Assembly (NCBI RefSeq): GCF_003612015.1
Contig: NZ_RARB01000003.1
Coordinates: forward strand, 22,023-86,022
Direction: 5' to 3'
DNA length: 64,000 nucleotides
From: Pantoea piersonii
GTDB taxonomy: Bacteria; Pseudomonadota; Gammaproteobacteria; Enterobacterales; Enterobacteriaceae
Below are positions 1-10,024 of this stretch, piece by piece. Below the pieces are notes generated by a model. It searched no databases, was not told the origin of the DNA, and saw only the letters and a program-made list of their open reading frames with translations. The translations under genes were made by a program, and so were the position numbers. How positions within the stretch are numbered: position 1 is the first letter of the stretch; each line of letters opens with the position of its first letter.

Positions 1-8
1 TGAAGAGA

Positions 9-85
9 TGGTGCATCCGGGAGGATTCGAACCTCCGACCGCTCGGTTCGTAGCCGAGTACTCTATCCAGCTGAGCTACGGATGC
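9..85 (-). tRNA. tRNA-Arg (anticodon ACG)
   Basis: A 77-nt cloverleaf on the minus strand beginning GCATCCGTAGCTCAGCTGG, with anticodon loop CTACGAA (anticodon ACG), T arm GGTTCGAATCC and an encoded CCA end. It is identical to the copies at 184-260 and 344-420. It is the last gene visible of a serV-arg cluster transcribed from the promoter near 587-614. It reads CGN arginine codons after A34-to-inosine editing. Confidence 0.98.
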
Positions 86-183
86 ATTGAGAAATCGTTT
101 TACAGGGGGATAAATCAGACAACCAGGAAGTGCCAGGAATTAACGCCTCTCGCTTTGAGATGCCTTGCCCATATCCTGAGATA

Positions 184-260
184 TGGTGCATCCGGGAGGA
201 TTCGAACCTCCGACCGCTCGGTTCGTAGCCGAGTACTCTATCCAGCTGAGCTACGGATGC
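184..260 (-). tRNA. tRNA-Arg (anticodon ACG)
   Basis: Second identical 77-nt tRNA-Arg(ACG) copy, with CCA encoded. It is separated from its neighbours by spacers of about 98 and 83 bases that are unlike each other, so these are processed from one precursor rather than being a recent tandem duplication of a whole unit. Confidence 0.98.
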
Positions 261-343
261 ATAGATAATTCTTGTACAACGCAGGGTGCTAACAACTCAC
301 CGAGAAAGGAACGACTCTTTCACTTACTTTCGCATTTTCCAGA

Positions 344-420
344 TGGTGCATCCGGGAGGATTCGAACCTCCGACCGCTCGGTTCGTAGCCGAGTACTCTA
401 TCCAGCTGAGCTACGGATGC
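344..420 (-). tRNA. tRNA-Arg (anticodon ACG)
   Basis: Third identical tRNA-Arg(ACG) copy, 77 nt with CCA encoded. It lies 9 bases downstream of the tRNA-Ser gene in the direction of transcription. The order Ser, Arg, Arg, Arg followed by csrA matches the serV-argVYZQ locus of Escherichia coli, which has more Arg copies. Confidence 0.98.
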
Positions 421-429
421 ATCGGAAAA

Positions 430-522
430 TGGCGGTGAGGCGGGGATTCGAACCCCGGATGCAGCTTTTGACCGCATACTCCCTTAGCAGGGGAGCGCCT
501 TCAGCCTCTCGGCCACCTCACC
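430..522 (-). tRNA. serV: tRNA-Ser (anticodon GCT)
   Basis: A 93-nt class II tRNA starting GGTGAGGTGGCCGAGAGGC, with anticodon loop CTGCTAA (GCT), a long variable arm and an encoded CCA. It reads AGC/AGU serine codons. It is the first gene of the stable-RNA operon that continues into the three tRNA-Arg genes. Confidence 0.98.
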
Positions 523-586
523 TTACGCGTTCTTGCGAACCGTGCTTCTGAACTTTGTTTCCGCTCATCGGCACTGCGTGGCGCAC

Positions 587-614
587 ATATTACTTTCCCG
601 CACTTATAAGTCAA
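587..614 (-). promoter_or_regulatory. Promoter of the serV-arg tRNA operon
   Basis: On the minus strand a -35 TTGACT (609-614) and a -10 TAATAT (587-592) are separated by 16 bp. A GC-rich discriminator (GTGCGCC) follows, as is usual for stringently controlled stable-RNA promoters. It lies about 65 bases upstream of mature tRNA-Ser. The rest of 523-806 shows no gene. Confidence 0.75.
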
Positions 615-772
615 ACAATTTTTCCCGCCGCCTGATCGTTTGCACAAATGACGCTCAATTGGGGTAATTTGCCGACAAAAAGAGTGAATTATCAACAGTA
701 AAAGCAGGCAAGCGGGAAAATAATCAGAAAGACGAAGCGGGAATAAAAAAGAAGACGTGCGGGAAAGCGGTC

Positions 773-798
773 GCGCCTCGCAAAAAGCTGCGAGGCGC
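773..798. repeat. Perfect 10-bp inverted repeat downstream of csrA
   Basis: GCGCCTCGCA and TGCGAGGCGC flank a 6-base loop just after the csrA stop. In the csrA direction the stem is not followed by a T-run, so it may be an RNA 3'-end stabiliser or a weak terminator rather than a canonical intrinsic terminator. Confidence 0.5.
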
Positions 799-806
799 TG
801 AATCCG

Positions 807-992
807 TTAGTAACTCGTTTGCTGAGTTTTTTCGGCCTGAATGCGCTGATAAATCTCTTCGCGATGCACTGAGACCTCTTTTGGCGCGTTCACACCGATA
901 CGAACCTGGTTACCTTTCACTCCCAGCACCGTTACAGTCACCTCATCGCCAATCATGAGGGTTTCACCAACTCGACGAGTTAGAATAAGCAT
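807..992 (-). CDS. csrA: Carbon storage regulator CsrA
   Basis: CsrA is a dimeric RNA-binding protein that binds GGA motifs in mRNA leaders and controls translation and stability of transcripts for glycogen, biofilm and motility functions. The 61-aa product begins [16 protein letters not shown] and contains [11 protein letters not shown], matching the family across its full length; 61 aa is the usual enterobacterial size. An AAGGAG Shine-Dalgarno precedes the ATG and is itself a potential CsrA autoregulation site. Its position between the serV-arg tRNAs and alaS is the standard one. Identity is close to certain. Confidence 0.99.
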   Translation of the reverse strand: MLILTRRVGETLMIGDEVTVTVLGVKGNQVRIGVNAPKEVSVHREEIYQRIQAEKTQQTSY

Positions 993-1184
993 TCTTTGCT
1001 CCTTGAAAGATTAAAAGAGTCGGGCTCTGTTCGGGCTCCCGGCATTATCCATCATTTAACGCTGAACATTGACTATGACAAATACACCAATGTACGTCGC
1101 TACGCCAATACATTCTGCTGATAGTTAGTTTAGCCGAAATACACTACATCGACCTGACTTTGTCATTACCTGATGCACATCGTA

Positions 1185-1221
1185 TTAAAAAGCGCCGGAA
1201 CCTCAGTCCCTGGCGCTTTTC
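1185..1221 (-). terminator. Intrinsic terminator after alaS
   Basis: On the minus strand AAAAGCGCC and GGCGCTTTTT form a stem with a long loop, followed by T residues, 22 bases beyond the alaS stop codon. Confidence 0.75.
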
Positions 1222-1242
1222 ACGATGCATTGTTCTATTTTG

Positions 1243-3870
1243 TTACAGACGGCTGTTGACCCAGTTTTCAACGCCCGCCAGCGCGCCTTTCAGCGCCTGC
1301 GCATCGGTACCACCAGCCTGCGCCATATCTGGACGCCCGCCGCCTTTGCCGCCGACCTGCTGCGCCAGCTCGCCCACCAGCTCGCCCGCTTTTACGCGGT
1401 CAGTCAAATCTTTGGTCACGCCCGCGATTAACGACACTTTTCCTTCCGCTACGGTCGCCAGCACAATCACCGCCGAACCCAGCTGGTTTTTCAGGTCATC
1501 GACCATGGTGCGCAACATTTTCGGCTCAACGTTGCTCAGCTCGCTTACCAGCAGCTTCGCGCCCTTGATGTCGATAGCCTTACTGCTCAGCGAAGCGCTT
1601 TCCAGAGCGGCCTGCTGATCGCGCAGCTGCTGCAGCTCTTTCTCCAGCGCACGCACGTGATCGACCAGACCGCGCACTTTATCATTCAGATTGCTGCTGT
1701 TGGCTTTCACCAGCTGCGCGATCTCGTTCAGCTGGCTGCTCTGCGCATAAACCTGCGCCAGCGCGCCCTCGCCGGTTACAGCTTCGATACGACGTACGCC
1801 TGCGGCGGTACCGGACTCGCTCAGAATGCGGAACAGGCCGATATCGCCAGTACGCGCTGCGTGCGTGCCGCCGCACAGCTCGATGGAGAAATCACCCATG
1901 GTCAGCACGCGCACGCGCTGATCGTATTTCTCGCCGAACAGCGCCATCGCGCCCTTGCCTTTGGCTGCGTCGATATCCATTACGTCAGTTTCAACCAGCA
2001 GGTTGCGACGAATCTGCGCGTTGACGATCTCTTCGACCTGATGAATTTCCTGCGGTTTCATCGCTTCGAAATGTGAGAAGTCGAAACGCAGGTATTTATC
2101 GTTGACCAGAGAGCCTTTCTGCGCCACATGTTCGCCAAGAACCTGACGCAGCGCCGCGTGTAGCAGATGCGTTGCGGAGTGGTTCAGACGAATGCGCGCG
2201 CGGCGCGCTTCATCAACCTGCGCCTCAACGCGATCGCTGATACGTAGATGACCTGTTGTCAGCTTACCGATATGGCCAATAGCCTGGCCATATTTTTGTG
2301 TATCCTGAACGCTAAATTCAGCATTCTTCCCTTTCAACAGGCCCGTATCGCCTACCTGACCGCCAGATTCACCGTAAAAGGGTGTTTCATCCAGCACCAC
2401 AACCGCTTCCTGACCTGCTGCGACCTCTTCTACCGCGACGCCGTCAACGTAGATCGCCTTAACGGTAGCCGTCAGGTCAAGCTGGTCATAGCCTTTAAAC
2501 GCTGAAGCCGCGTCGATACTGATGACGTTGCTGTAGTCAGCGCCGAAACCGCTCGCCTCGCGCGCGCGCTGGCGCTGCTGTTCCATGGCTTTTTCAAAGC
2601 CCGCTTCGTCAATTTTCAGGTTACGTTCACGGCAGACGTCAGCCGTCAGGTCAACCGGGAAGCCAAAGGTATCGTAAAGACGGAAAACGGTCTCGCCATC
2701 CAGCGTATCGCCCTGCAGTTTCGCCAGCTCGTCGTCCAGCAGCGTCAAACCGCGCTCCAGTGTTTTAGCGAACTGCTCTTCTTCGGTTTTGAGTACGGTT
2801 TCTACCTGGCTCTGCTGACGCTTCAGATCTTCGCCCGCGGCGCCCATTACCTCAACCAGCGGCGCAACCAGTTTGTAGAAGAATGCCTCTTTCGCACCCA
2901 GCATATTGCCGTGACGAACCGCGCGACGAATGATGCGGCGCAGTACGTAACCCCGGTTTTCGTTAGACGGAATAACGCCGTCGGCGATCAGGAAGGCGCA
3001 AGAGCGGATATGGTCGGCGATAACGCGCAGCGATTTATTGCTGAGATCGGTCGCGCCGGTCACTTCGGCTACCGCTTTGATCAGTTTTGCGAACAGATCA
3101 ATTTCATAGTTGGAATTGACGTGCTGCAGCACGGCGGAGATACGCTCCAGTCCCATGCCGGTATCAACCGACGGCTTCGGCAGCGGCAGCATGGTGCCGT
3201 CCGGCTGACGGTTGAACTGCATAAAGACGATATTCCAGATCTCAATATAGCGATCGCCATCTTCTTCCGGGCTTCCGGGCGGGCCGCCCCAGATGTGATC
3301 GCCATGATCGTAGAAAATTTCGCTGCAGGGACCGCAAGGGCCGGTATCGCCCATCTGCCAGAAGTTGTCAGAGGCGTAAGCGCTGCCTTTGTTGTCGCCG
3401 ATACGGATAATGCGCTCGCGCGGTACGCCGATATCGTTGGCCCAGATGTCGTAGGCTTCGTCATCGGTCTCATATACGGTAACCCACAGACGCTCTTTCG
3501 GCAGAGCGAACCAGGTTTCTCCCGTCAGCAGTTCCCAGGCATAAGCAATCGCCTCTTTCTTGAAATAGTCGCCGAAGCTGAAGTTGCCCAGCATTTCAAA
3601 GAAAGTGTGGTGACGTGCGGTATAGCCGACGTTTTCCAGATCGTTGTGCTTGCCACCGGCGCGCACGCAGCGCTGCGACGTGGTCGCACGCGAATAGTCG
3701 CGCTTGTCCTGGCCGAGGAAGACATCCTTAAACTGGACCATGCCGGCGTTGGTGAACAGCAGCGTCGGGTCGTTATTCGGTACGAGGGAGCTGCTGGCTA
3801 CAACCTGATGTCCCTTGCTATGGAAAAAGTCGAGAAACGCTTGACGGATCTCAGCAGTGCTCTTGCTCAT
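1243..3870 (-). CDS. alaS: Alanine--tRNA ligase AlaRS
   Basis: The enzyme activates alanine with ATP and charges tRNA-Ala in the cytoplasm. The 875-aa protein has the usual order of domains: a class II aminoacylation core from the N terminus ([16 protein letters not shown]), a tRNA-recognition helical domain, an editing domain with the zinc-binding HSATH motif near residue 565 and [10 protein letters not shown] about 100 residues later, and the C-Ala domain ending in [12 protein letters not shown]. Length equals that of the E. coli enzyme (876). It lies downstream of recX on the same strand and ends at its own hairpin terminator. Long antisense frames across this gene are high-GC shadows. Confidence 0.99.
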   Translation of the reverse strand: MSKSTAEIRQAFLDFFHSKGHQVVASSSLVPNNDPTLLFTNAGMVQFKDVFLGQDKRDYSRATTSQRCVRAGGKHNDLENVGYTARHHTFFEMLGNFSFGDYFKKEAIAYAWELLTGETWFALPKERLWVTVYETDDEAYDIWANDIGVPRERIIRIGDNKGSAYASDNFWQMGDTGPCGPCSEIFYDHGDHIWGGPPGSPEEDGDRYIEIWNIVFMQFNRQPDGTMLPLPKPSVDTGMGLERISAVLQHVNSNYEIDLFAKLIKAVAEVTGATDLSNKSLRVIADHIRSCAFLIADGVIPSNENRGYVLRRIIRRAVRHGNMLGAKEAFFYKLVAPLVEVMGAAGEDLKRQQSQVETVLKTEEEQFAKTLERGLTLLDDELAKLQGDTLDGETVFRLYDTFGFPVDLTADVCRERNLKIDEAGFEKAMEQQRQRAREASGFGADYSNVISIDAASAFKGYDQLDLTATVKAIYVDGVAVEEVAAGQEAVVVLDETPFYGESGGQVGDTGLLKGKNAEFSVQDTQKYGQAIGHIGKLTTGHLRISDRVEAQVDEARRARIRLNHSATHLLHAALRQVLGEHVAQKGSLVNDKYLRFDFSHFEAMKPQEIHQVEEIVNAQIRRNLLVETDVMDIDAAKGKGAMALFGEKYDQRVRVLTMGDFSIELCGGTHAARTGDIGLFRILSESGTAAGVRRIEAVTGEGALAQVYAQSSQLNEIAQLVKANSSNLNDKVRGLVDHVRALEKELQQLRDQQAALESASLSSKAIDIKGAKLLVSELSNVEPKMLRTMVDDLKNQLGSAVIVLATVAEGKVSLIAGVTKDLTDRVKAGELVGELAQQVGGKGGGRPDMAQAGGTDAQALKGALAGVENWVNSRL

Positions 3871-4006
3871 ATATATCCTGGAATCACGCTAACGAAAGTT
3901 CCGTTCTGTCAGACAAGCCGCATCCGCGCAGCTTTCCGTTCAGTGGAACAAAAAAGTGGGAATAAGATAAATTTTCTTCACAGGGAAGTAAAACCCCGCG
4001 CGGCTT

Positions 4007-4519
4007 TCAGTCGTCAAAATTTCTGAAAACGGCCTGAATATCCTCCATGAAAAAGCCTTTTGACTGCAAATAACGCTGAACTTTCGCTTTGGCCTTCCAC
4101 TCCGTTGGCAAAGGGAGGCCAAATTTGCGCTCCGCCAGCTGCGCGGCGCAGGCGCTCCAGTCAATTTCACAGGCTTCCATCGCGATATCAATGTCAGGGC
4201 GCGCCACGCCTTTCTGTCCCAGCTCCAGCCGGATGCGCTGTGGACCATACCCTTTGCGGCTGCGGCTCTGGATAAAGCGTTCGGTAAAGCGCGCCTCATT
4301 GAGCCAGCCATTTTCCTGACACCAGCCGATCACTTTATCCAGCTGCGCGTCGGTGATGATTTCAGGTTCGCTCTGCTGGATAAATGCCGCGCGCTGCACT
4401 GACTGCTGTAGTTTTCTGCGCAGCTCCGCTTCACTGTGATCGCGCTGCGCCAGAATGCGCATAGCGCGATCGAGCAGACGTGGAAAAGGGATTTCCCTGG
4501 GTTGCGGTTGTTCAGACAT
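4007..4519 (-). CDS. recX: Regulatory protein RecX
   Basis: RecX binds RecA filaments and caps or disassembles them, damping recombinase activity. The 170-aa product shows the typical repeats of three-helix modules (RRKLQQS, ITDAQLDKVIGWC, RKGYGPQRIRLEL) and ends in an acidic tail. I start it at the ATG at 4519, which has AAGGTGAG seven bases upstream. A longer frame would begin at a TTG at 4537 that overlaps this Shine-Dalgarno. It follows recA on the same strand, with a terminator hairpin between, so expression should come from read-through of the SOS-induced recA transcript. Confidence 0.97.
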   Translation of the reverse strand: MSEQPQPREIPFPRLLDRAMRILAQRDHSEAELRRKLQQSVQRAAFIQQSEPEIITDAQLDKVIGWCQENGWLNEARFTERFIQSRSRKGYGPQRIRLELGQKGVARPDIDIAMEACEIDWSACAAQLAERKFGLPLPTEWKAKAKVQRYLQSKGFFMEDIQAVFRNFDD

Positions 4520-4589
4520 AGGACTCACCTTGCTCAATCAGAAGGGAATTATGGCGGCAGAACGGAGAGGAAAGAAAGAGAGGGTCGCT

Positions 4590-4622
4590 AAAACGAAAAA
4601 CGGGAGTGGTTGCCCACTCCCG
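4590..4622 (-). terminator. recA-recX intergenic terminator
   Basis: On the minus strand GGGAGTGG and CCACTCCC form a stem with a 4-base loop, followed by TTTTTCGTTTT. It sits directly after the recA stop. In E. coli a similar hairpin lets only a few percent of transcripts reach recX. Confidence 0.8.
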
Positions 4623-4630
4623 CTACAGGG

Positions 4631-5770
<1,140 letters not shown>

Positions 5771-5773
5771 TTA

Positions 5774-5799
5774 TACTGTATAGTCATACAGTATCAAGC
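5774..5799 (-). promoter_or_regulatory. recA promoter with LexA box
   Basis: The palindrome TACTGTATGACTATACAGTA (minus strand, 5774-5793) matches the LexA consensus. The -35 TTGATA and -10 TATAAT are separated by 16 bp and overlap the box at either end, as in the E. coli recA promoter. Confidence 0.95.
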
Positions 5800-6294
5800 T
5801 TAATTTGCCAAAAAATCGTCCTGTAATGTCTGCAGCGCGAACGCCACGGACTGACGACGCACCGCCTCGCGATCCCCTTGAAATTGCTGGCGTTTAGCGG
5901 TCACTACACCATCCGGCGCAGCGAAGCCGAACCACACGGTGCCGACCGGTTTTCCCGCGCTGCCCCCGTCCGGCCCGGCAATGCCGCTGACCGACACCGC
6001 ATAGTCCGCCTGCGCGGCATGCTGCGCGCCCTGCGCCATCTCGCGCACTACAGCCTCGCTCACCGCGCCATACTGCGCAAGCGAAGCCGCTGTGACGCCT
6101 ACCAGCTCCTGCTTGGCGCCGTTGCTGTAAGTAACGAAGCCGCGTTCAAACCAGGCGGAACTGCCGCTGATATCGGTAAACACCTTAGCGATCCAGCCGC
6201 CCGTACAGGATTCAGCGCAGGTAACCGTCGCGCTTTTCGCCTTGAGACGCTCGCCGACTGCCGCGCTCAGACGCTGTAATTCCAGGTCATTCAT
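5800..6294 (-). CDS. pncC: Nicotinamide-nucleotide amidase PncC (CinA C-terminal type)
   Basis: PncC deamidates nicotinamide mononucleotide to nicotinic acid mononucleotide in the pyridine-nucleotide salvage cycle. The 164-aa protein is a stand-alone CinA C-terminal domain: it carries TCAESCTGG near residue 25 with the family's serine, VSVSGIAGPDGG, and PVGTVWFG. Length equals E. coli PncC (YgaD, 165). It lies immediately upstream of recA on the same strand, its stop codon next to the recA promoter, which is the conserved enterobacterial arrangement. No N-terminal molybdopterin-type domain is present. Confidence 0.95.
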   Translation of the reverse strand: MNDLELQRLSAAVGERLKAKSATVTCAESCTGGWIAKVFTDISGSSAWFERGFVTYSNGAKQELVGVTAASLAQYGAVSEAVVREMAQGAQHAAQADYAVSVSGIAGPDGGSAGKPVGTVWFGFAAPDGVVTAKRQQFQGDREAVRRQSVAFALQTLQDDFLAN

Positions 6295-6393
6295 AGCATC
6301 TCATCCTTTCAGCTCAGTAAAGAGAACATGGTGCAGAAGCGGAGCATTTTCAACCCATCCGGCATAAAGCCTGCCGCCTTTGCGCATCATCTC

Positions 6394-7173
6394 TCAGCGT
6401 GACGACGCCTTTTTCACCGCTACGATAAAAAGGCGGGGAAAGGCCAGCAAAATGCGACCGTCGGCGCGCGGCATATAAGCCTGCTGCAACGCCTGACGAT
6501 ACTGCTCCAGAAAGCGCGGCCGTTCGTCAGGCTCAAGCGCATTAAGAAACGGCCGCAGCCCGGTCGCTTTCAGCCAGTCGACGATCGCCTGCGCGTCGGC
6601 CATGATGTGGTAGTAGGTGGTGCGCCAGAGATCCACCTCGCAGCCCGCCTGTGTCAGGAGATCGTAATAGCGCTCGCCGGTGAGCAACTTTTTACGCTCC
6701 ACTTCGCCGATACGCTGACGCCAGGGATCGCACGCGGCGATTTCACGCATCAGGCGATGCGAAGGCTCCTGCAGATTATCCGGCATCTGTATCGCCAGCG
6801 CGCCGCCGCTATCCAGTTGACTCGTCAGATGCGGCAATAGCCTGTCATGCTCGTCAAGCCACTGCAGCGAGGCATTGGCGTAAATCACCTGCTGCGGCTC
6901 TGTCGCCCGCCAGCGCCGAATATCCTCCTGGAGGAAAGTGCAGCGAGGCACGCTTTCACGCGCCTGCGCCAGCATCGCTTCTGAACTGTCCAGCCCGTAA
7001 ATCTGTGCGTCAGGCCAGGCGCGCGCCAGCAGCTCAGTGCTGTTGCCCGGACCGCATCCGAGATCCGTGGCGAAGCGCACATCGGTAACGGGTATGCGCG
7101 CCAGCAGCTCCTGCGCAGGTCGCGTTCTTTCAGATTCGAATTGCCGATAGAGTTGAGGATCCCAGTCCTGCAT
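6394..7173 (-). CDS. tam: Trans-aconitate 2-methyltransferase
   Basis: Tam methylates trans-aconitate, an inhibitor of aconitase that forms spontaneously, using S-adenosylmethionine. The 259-aa product begins [20 protein letters not shown] and has the SAM-binding loop DLGCGPGNS at residues 37-45, ANASLQWL, and a C-terminal [10 protein letters not shown], all typical of Tam (E. coli 252 aa). AGAGGT precedes the ATG. In E. coli tam lies elsewhere on the chromosome, so its position between pncC and mltB is lineage-specific. It is divergent from the DapA-family gene across 142 bp that must hold both promoters. Confidence 0.93.
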   Translation of the reverse strand: MQDWDPQLYRQFESERTRPAQELLARIPVTDVRFATDLGCGPGNSTELLARAWPDAQIYGLDSSEAMLAQARESVPRCTFLQEDIRRWRATEPQQVIYANASLQWLDEHDRLLPHLTSQLDSGGALAIQMPDNLQEPSHRLMREIAACDPWRQRIGEVERKKLLTGERYYDLLTQAGCEVDLWRTTYYHIMADAQAIVDWLKATGLRPFLNALEPDERPRFLEQYRQALQQAYMPRADGRILLAFPRLFIVAVKKASSR

Positions 7174-7315
7174 ATTTGACCTCTGCGTTAGCTCAAAAGC
7201 ATGTCCGAAGCGGAAAAATGCGATGCGTTGCCCAATTTTGCGCGTCGCGGTGGCAAGCGTTCGCGCTGCGCATTAAGTTAAAACAACGTTTCATTTTTCA
7301 CTTTCAGGAGCGTTT

Positions 7316-8203
7316 ATGATCTCGCAACCCGCATTTTCCGGCGTATGGTGCCCCTCCGTTACGCCTTTTACGCAGCAAGGGCAGCCAGATATTGATGCCC
7401 TGGGTCGCCATTTTGCCCGACTGAACACGTCAGGCATTAATACCTTACTGCTGATGGGCAGCATTGGCGAATTTGCCTCGCTGACGCAGCAGGAGCGTTT
7501 GCTGCTTATTCGCGAAGCGCGCCAGCTCTCGCCCCTCAGCATGGTTGCTAACATCTCCAGCACCTGCGTGCCGGATATGCTGGAGCTGGCCGAGGCGGCC
7601 TGGAAAAACGGTTTTGACGCGGTGATGGTGCTGCCGCCCTATTACTATGGGCAAACCCCACGTCAGCTGTTGAGCTACTTCCGCGAGCTGGATAAGCGCA
7701 TCGGCGGTAAATGGTTCGCCTACAATTTTCCGGCGCGCACCGGCTGCGATCTCAGCCCGGCACTTGTCAGCGAGCTGGCGGCGGAGCTGCCTGGCTTTAT
7801 TGGCATAAAAGATACGATTGACTCTCTGTCGCACAACCGCGCGCTGATTGAGGAGACCAGAAAGGTACGCGACGATTTCGCCGTACTTTCGGGCTATGAC
7901 GAATATCTGGTGCCAAACCTGCTGGCTGGCGGGGCGGGCGTAATTTCAGGTCTGAATAATATTGTGCCGGAACTGTTCGCGGCGGCAATGGCGGCGTGGC
8001 ACGAGCAGGACCTGGCGGCGCTGGCGTCTATTCAGCAGCGCATCGGCAGAATGATGGCGATTTACGCTATCGGAGAGGATTTTGTTACGACTATCAAAAC
8101 CGCGGTGTCGCGCCGTTTTGATTCTATGACCAGCCAGTCGCGCAATTACGGCGGTGCGCTTAGCGCTGAGCAGTGCGAGGCGCTTGACCGGCTGTTTGAA
8201 TAA
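7316..8203 (+). CDS. DapA/NanA-family aldolase or lyase of unknown substrate
   Basis: A 295-aa class I (Schiff-base) aldolase of the dihydrodipicolinate synthase / N-acetylneuraminate lyase family. The Schiff-base lysine is K165 in GFIGIKDT, the conserved tyrosine is Y136 in YNFPARTG, and the carboxylate-binding loop is GSIGEF at residues 48-53. True dihydrodipicolinate synthase has two threonines in that loop (GTTGE); here they are Ser-Ile, which argues against lysine biosynthesis and for a 2-keto acid aldolase or dehydratase. CAGGAG lies upstream of the ATG. No transporter or regulator adjoins it, so the substrate cannot be named. Confidence 0.85.
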   Translation: MISQPAFSGVWCPSVTPFTQQGQPDIDALGRHFARLNTSGINTLLLMGSIGEFASLTQQERLLLIREARQLSPLSMVANISSTCVPDMLELAEAAWKNGFDAVMVLPPYYYGQTPRQLLSYFRELDKRIGGKWFAYNFPARTGCDLSPALVSELAAELPGFIGIKDTIDSLSHNRALIEETRKVRDDFAVLSGYDEYLVPNLLAGGAGVISGLNNIVPELFAAAMAAWHEQDLAALASIQQRIGRMMAIYAIGEDFVTTIKTAVSRRFDSMTSQSRNYGGALSAEQCEALDRLFE

Positions 8204-8236
8204 GAGAGGGATGCGGGTGCAGCGCGCCCGTGTGTT

Positions 8237-8575
8237 TTATCCGCGTTTTACAAACTCCGACTTCAGCTTCATTGGGCCGAAACCCTCGATCTTGCAGTCG
8301 ATATTGTGATCGCCTTCCACCAGACGGATCCCCTTAACGCGCGTGCCGATTTTCAGCGTGGAGGAGCTGCCCTTCACTTTGAGATCTTTAACGACGGTCA
8401 CCGTGTCGCCATCCTCAAGCAGATTGCCGTTGGCGTCGCGCACCACCAGGCGGTCCACGTTACTTTCGCCTTCGCTCAGCGACCAGATATGACCGCAGGC
8501 GGGACAGTTAAGATTGTCGCCGTCCTGCCAGCTGTAATCAGCCTGACAAAGGGGACACGCGGGAAGTGATTGCAT
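8237..8575 (-). CDS. yjdM: PhnA/YjdM-family zinc-ribbon protein
   Basis: A 112-aa protein with an N-terminal zinc ribbon (C7-x2-C10 and C24-x2-C27 in CPLC and CPACGHIW) and the conserved PhnA domain ([26 protein letters not shown]). The family was once named for alkylphosphonate uptake but is not required for it; its function is unknown. I use the ATG at 8575, which has CAGGAG upstream, rather than a 24-residue extension without family similarity. It is convergent with the DapA-family gene and lies next to mltB. Confidence 0.93.
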   Translation of the reverse strand: MQSLPACPLCQADYSWQDGDNLNCPACGHIWSLSEGESNVDRLVVRDANGNLLEDGDTVTVVKDLKVKGSSSTLKIGTRVKGIRLVEGDHNIDCKIEGFGPMKLKSEFVKRG

Positions 8576-8650
8576 AACGGCTCCTGAAACAACAGATATG
8601 ATGACGCTGAGGGCGCCATCATATCCCCTTACTGTTGCTAAGGACAACTG

Positions 8651-9733
8651 TCAAAACATAGCGCCGCTGCGCGCTTTGCTGACCGCCTCGCCCAGCTGCC
8701 ATACCGCCATCGCATAGTGGGTGCTGTGGTTGTAGCGGGTAATAACGTAGAAGTTAGGCAAGCCGTACCAGTACTGGTAGCTGGTGCCCATATCCAGGCG
8801 CAGCAGGCTGACCTGGTTATTACCGTCCAGAGAGCCCTGCGGAGAGAGGCCGGATGCCGCCAGCATTTGCGGCGTGTAGCTGGTTTTGAAACCGTTCTCC
8901 AGCAGCGGCGCCTGACCGCTGGCCGGGACAGCGACGCCCTCCCCGCTGCGCCAGCCATGCTCTTTAAAGTAGTGCGCGACGCTGCCGATGGCGTCTACCG
9001 GATCCCACAGATTGACGTGGCCGTCGCCGTTAAAATCCACGGCATACTGCTGATAAGAAGAAGGCATAAACTGGCCGTAGCCCATCGCGCCGGCGAACGA
9101 TCCTTTCAGATCGAGCGGATCGTCCTCTTCGTTGCGCGCCATCAGCAGAAAGGTTTCCAGTTCGCTGCTGAAGTAGCTGGCGCGGCGCGGATAGTTAAAC
9201 GAGAGCGTGGCAAGCGCATCCAGAATACGCGTTTTTCCCATTACGCGCCCCCAGCGCGTCTCTACGCCGATAATGCCAACGATAATCTCCGGCGGCACGC
9301 CATATACCTGCTGGGCGCGCGTTAAGGCATCCTGATACTGGTTCCAGAAGGCGACGCCGTTTTGTACGTTGTCCGGCGTAATGAACTGCTTGCGATAGCG
9401 GATCCACGCCCCGTTAGGCCCGGCTGGCGGCGTATAGGCGGGTGCCTGGCGATCCATCAGACGCAACACGTAATCCAGCCGTTTGGCCTGTCCGATAACG
9501 GCATGCAACTGCTGGCGGTCGAAGCCATGCTTCTTCACCATCTGGTCGATAAACTGTTCGGCGGCCGGATTCCCGGCAAAATCGCCGAGCACTGGCTGTA
9601 CGGCGTGGGACTGTTCAAGCAGAAAGCCCCCTTTCGGCGCGGCCAGCGTAGCGGCCTGCGTCGCGGATTCAGGTTTACTGCTGCAGGCGGCAAGTAGGGC
9701 AATAAGCGGAAATAAGCTGATCTTAAAACGCAT
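8651..9733 (-). CDS. mltB: Membrane-bound lytic murein transglycosylase B
   Basis: MltB cleaves peptidoglycan glycan strands to 1,6-anhydromuropeptides at the inner face of the outer membrane. From the ATG at 9733 the product is 360 aa (E. coli 361). It has a lipoprotein signal with lipobox LLAAC (Cys17), catalytic Glu158 in GVETRWG, and the GAMGYGQFMPSSY motif of family 3 lytic transglycosylases. A longer frame to 9784 would bury the signal peptide. In E. coli mltB lies two steps from recA; here tam, the lyase and yjdM have come between pncC and mltB. Confidence 0.97.
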   Translation of the reverse strand: MRFKISLFPLIALLAACSSKPESATQAATLAAPKGGFLLEQSHAVQPVLGDFAGNPAAEQFIDQMVKKHGFDRQQLHAVIGQAKRLDYVLRLMDRQAPAYTPPAGPNGAWIRYRKQFITPDNVQNGVAFWNQYQDALTRAQQVYGVPPEIIVGIIGVETRWGRVMGKTRILDALATLSFNYPRRASYFSSELETFLLMARNEEDDPLDLKGSFAGAMGYGQFMPSSYQQYAVDFNGDGHVNLWDPVDAIGSVAHYFKEHGWRSGEGVAVPASGQAPLLENGFKTSYTPQMLAASGLSPQGSLDGNNQVSLLRLDMGTSYQYWYGLPNFYVITRYNHSTHYAMAVWQLGEAVSKARSGAMF

Positions 9734-10024
9734 TTGATATCCATAAGCATGCAGTGAAGGTAACGAATTATGGTAAACATTCACTCACAGAATGGACAGG
9801 GCGAAACGTAAAAATAGCGCCAGAGAAAAATTGCGAACCGGCGCTGGAAGCATCGACAAAAAGCAGTAATGGCGCACTGCTGGCTGAGGAGCCGCTCGCA
9901 AAGTCGCCTGAAAACAGCGATCTGTTCAACACGATGATGAAAGACACGGATAAAGTGCGGTCAGGCCGTGCCCCTTGAGCAGCAGACTCAAGTGCGGCAC
10001 ATCAAGGAAGAGGAATAACTAACG

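Noticed and set aside
9..522. The tRNA cluster as prophage attachment site
   Set aside because: The prophage ends carry the truD/surE repeat, and no integrase or duplicated tRNA 3' end adjoins the tRNA genes.
8..551. Open frames over the tRNA genes (86, 122 and 62 codons)
   Set aside because: They read through identical tRNA sequences and their complement (the repeated [17 protein letters not shown] peptide is a tRNA artefact).
2911..4026. Long plus-strand open frame (371 codons) across alaS
   Set aside because: It is antisense to the intact alaS gene. High GC content opens such frames, and the translation has no recognisable similarity.
9754..9978. 74-codon plus-strand frame between mltB and the prepilin peptidase
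   Set aside because: No Shine-Dalgarno, overlaps the mltB start region, composition unlike a folded protein, no similarity.
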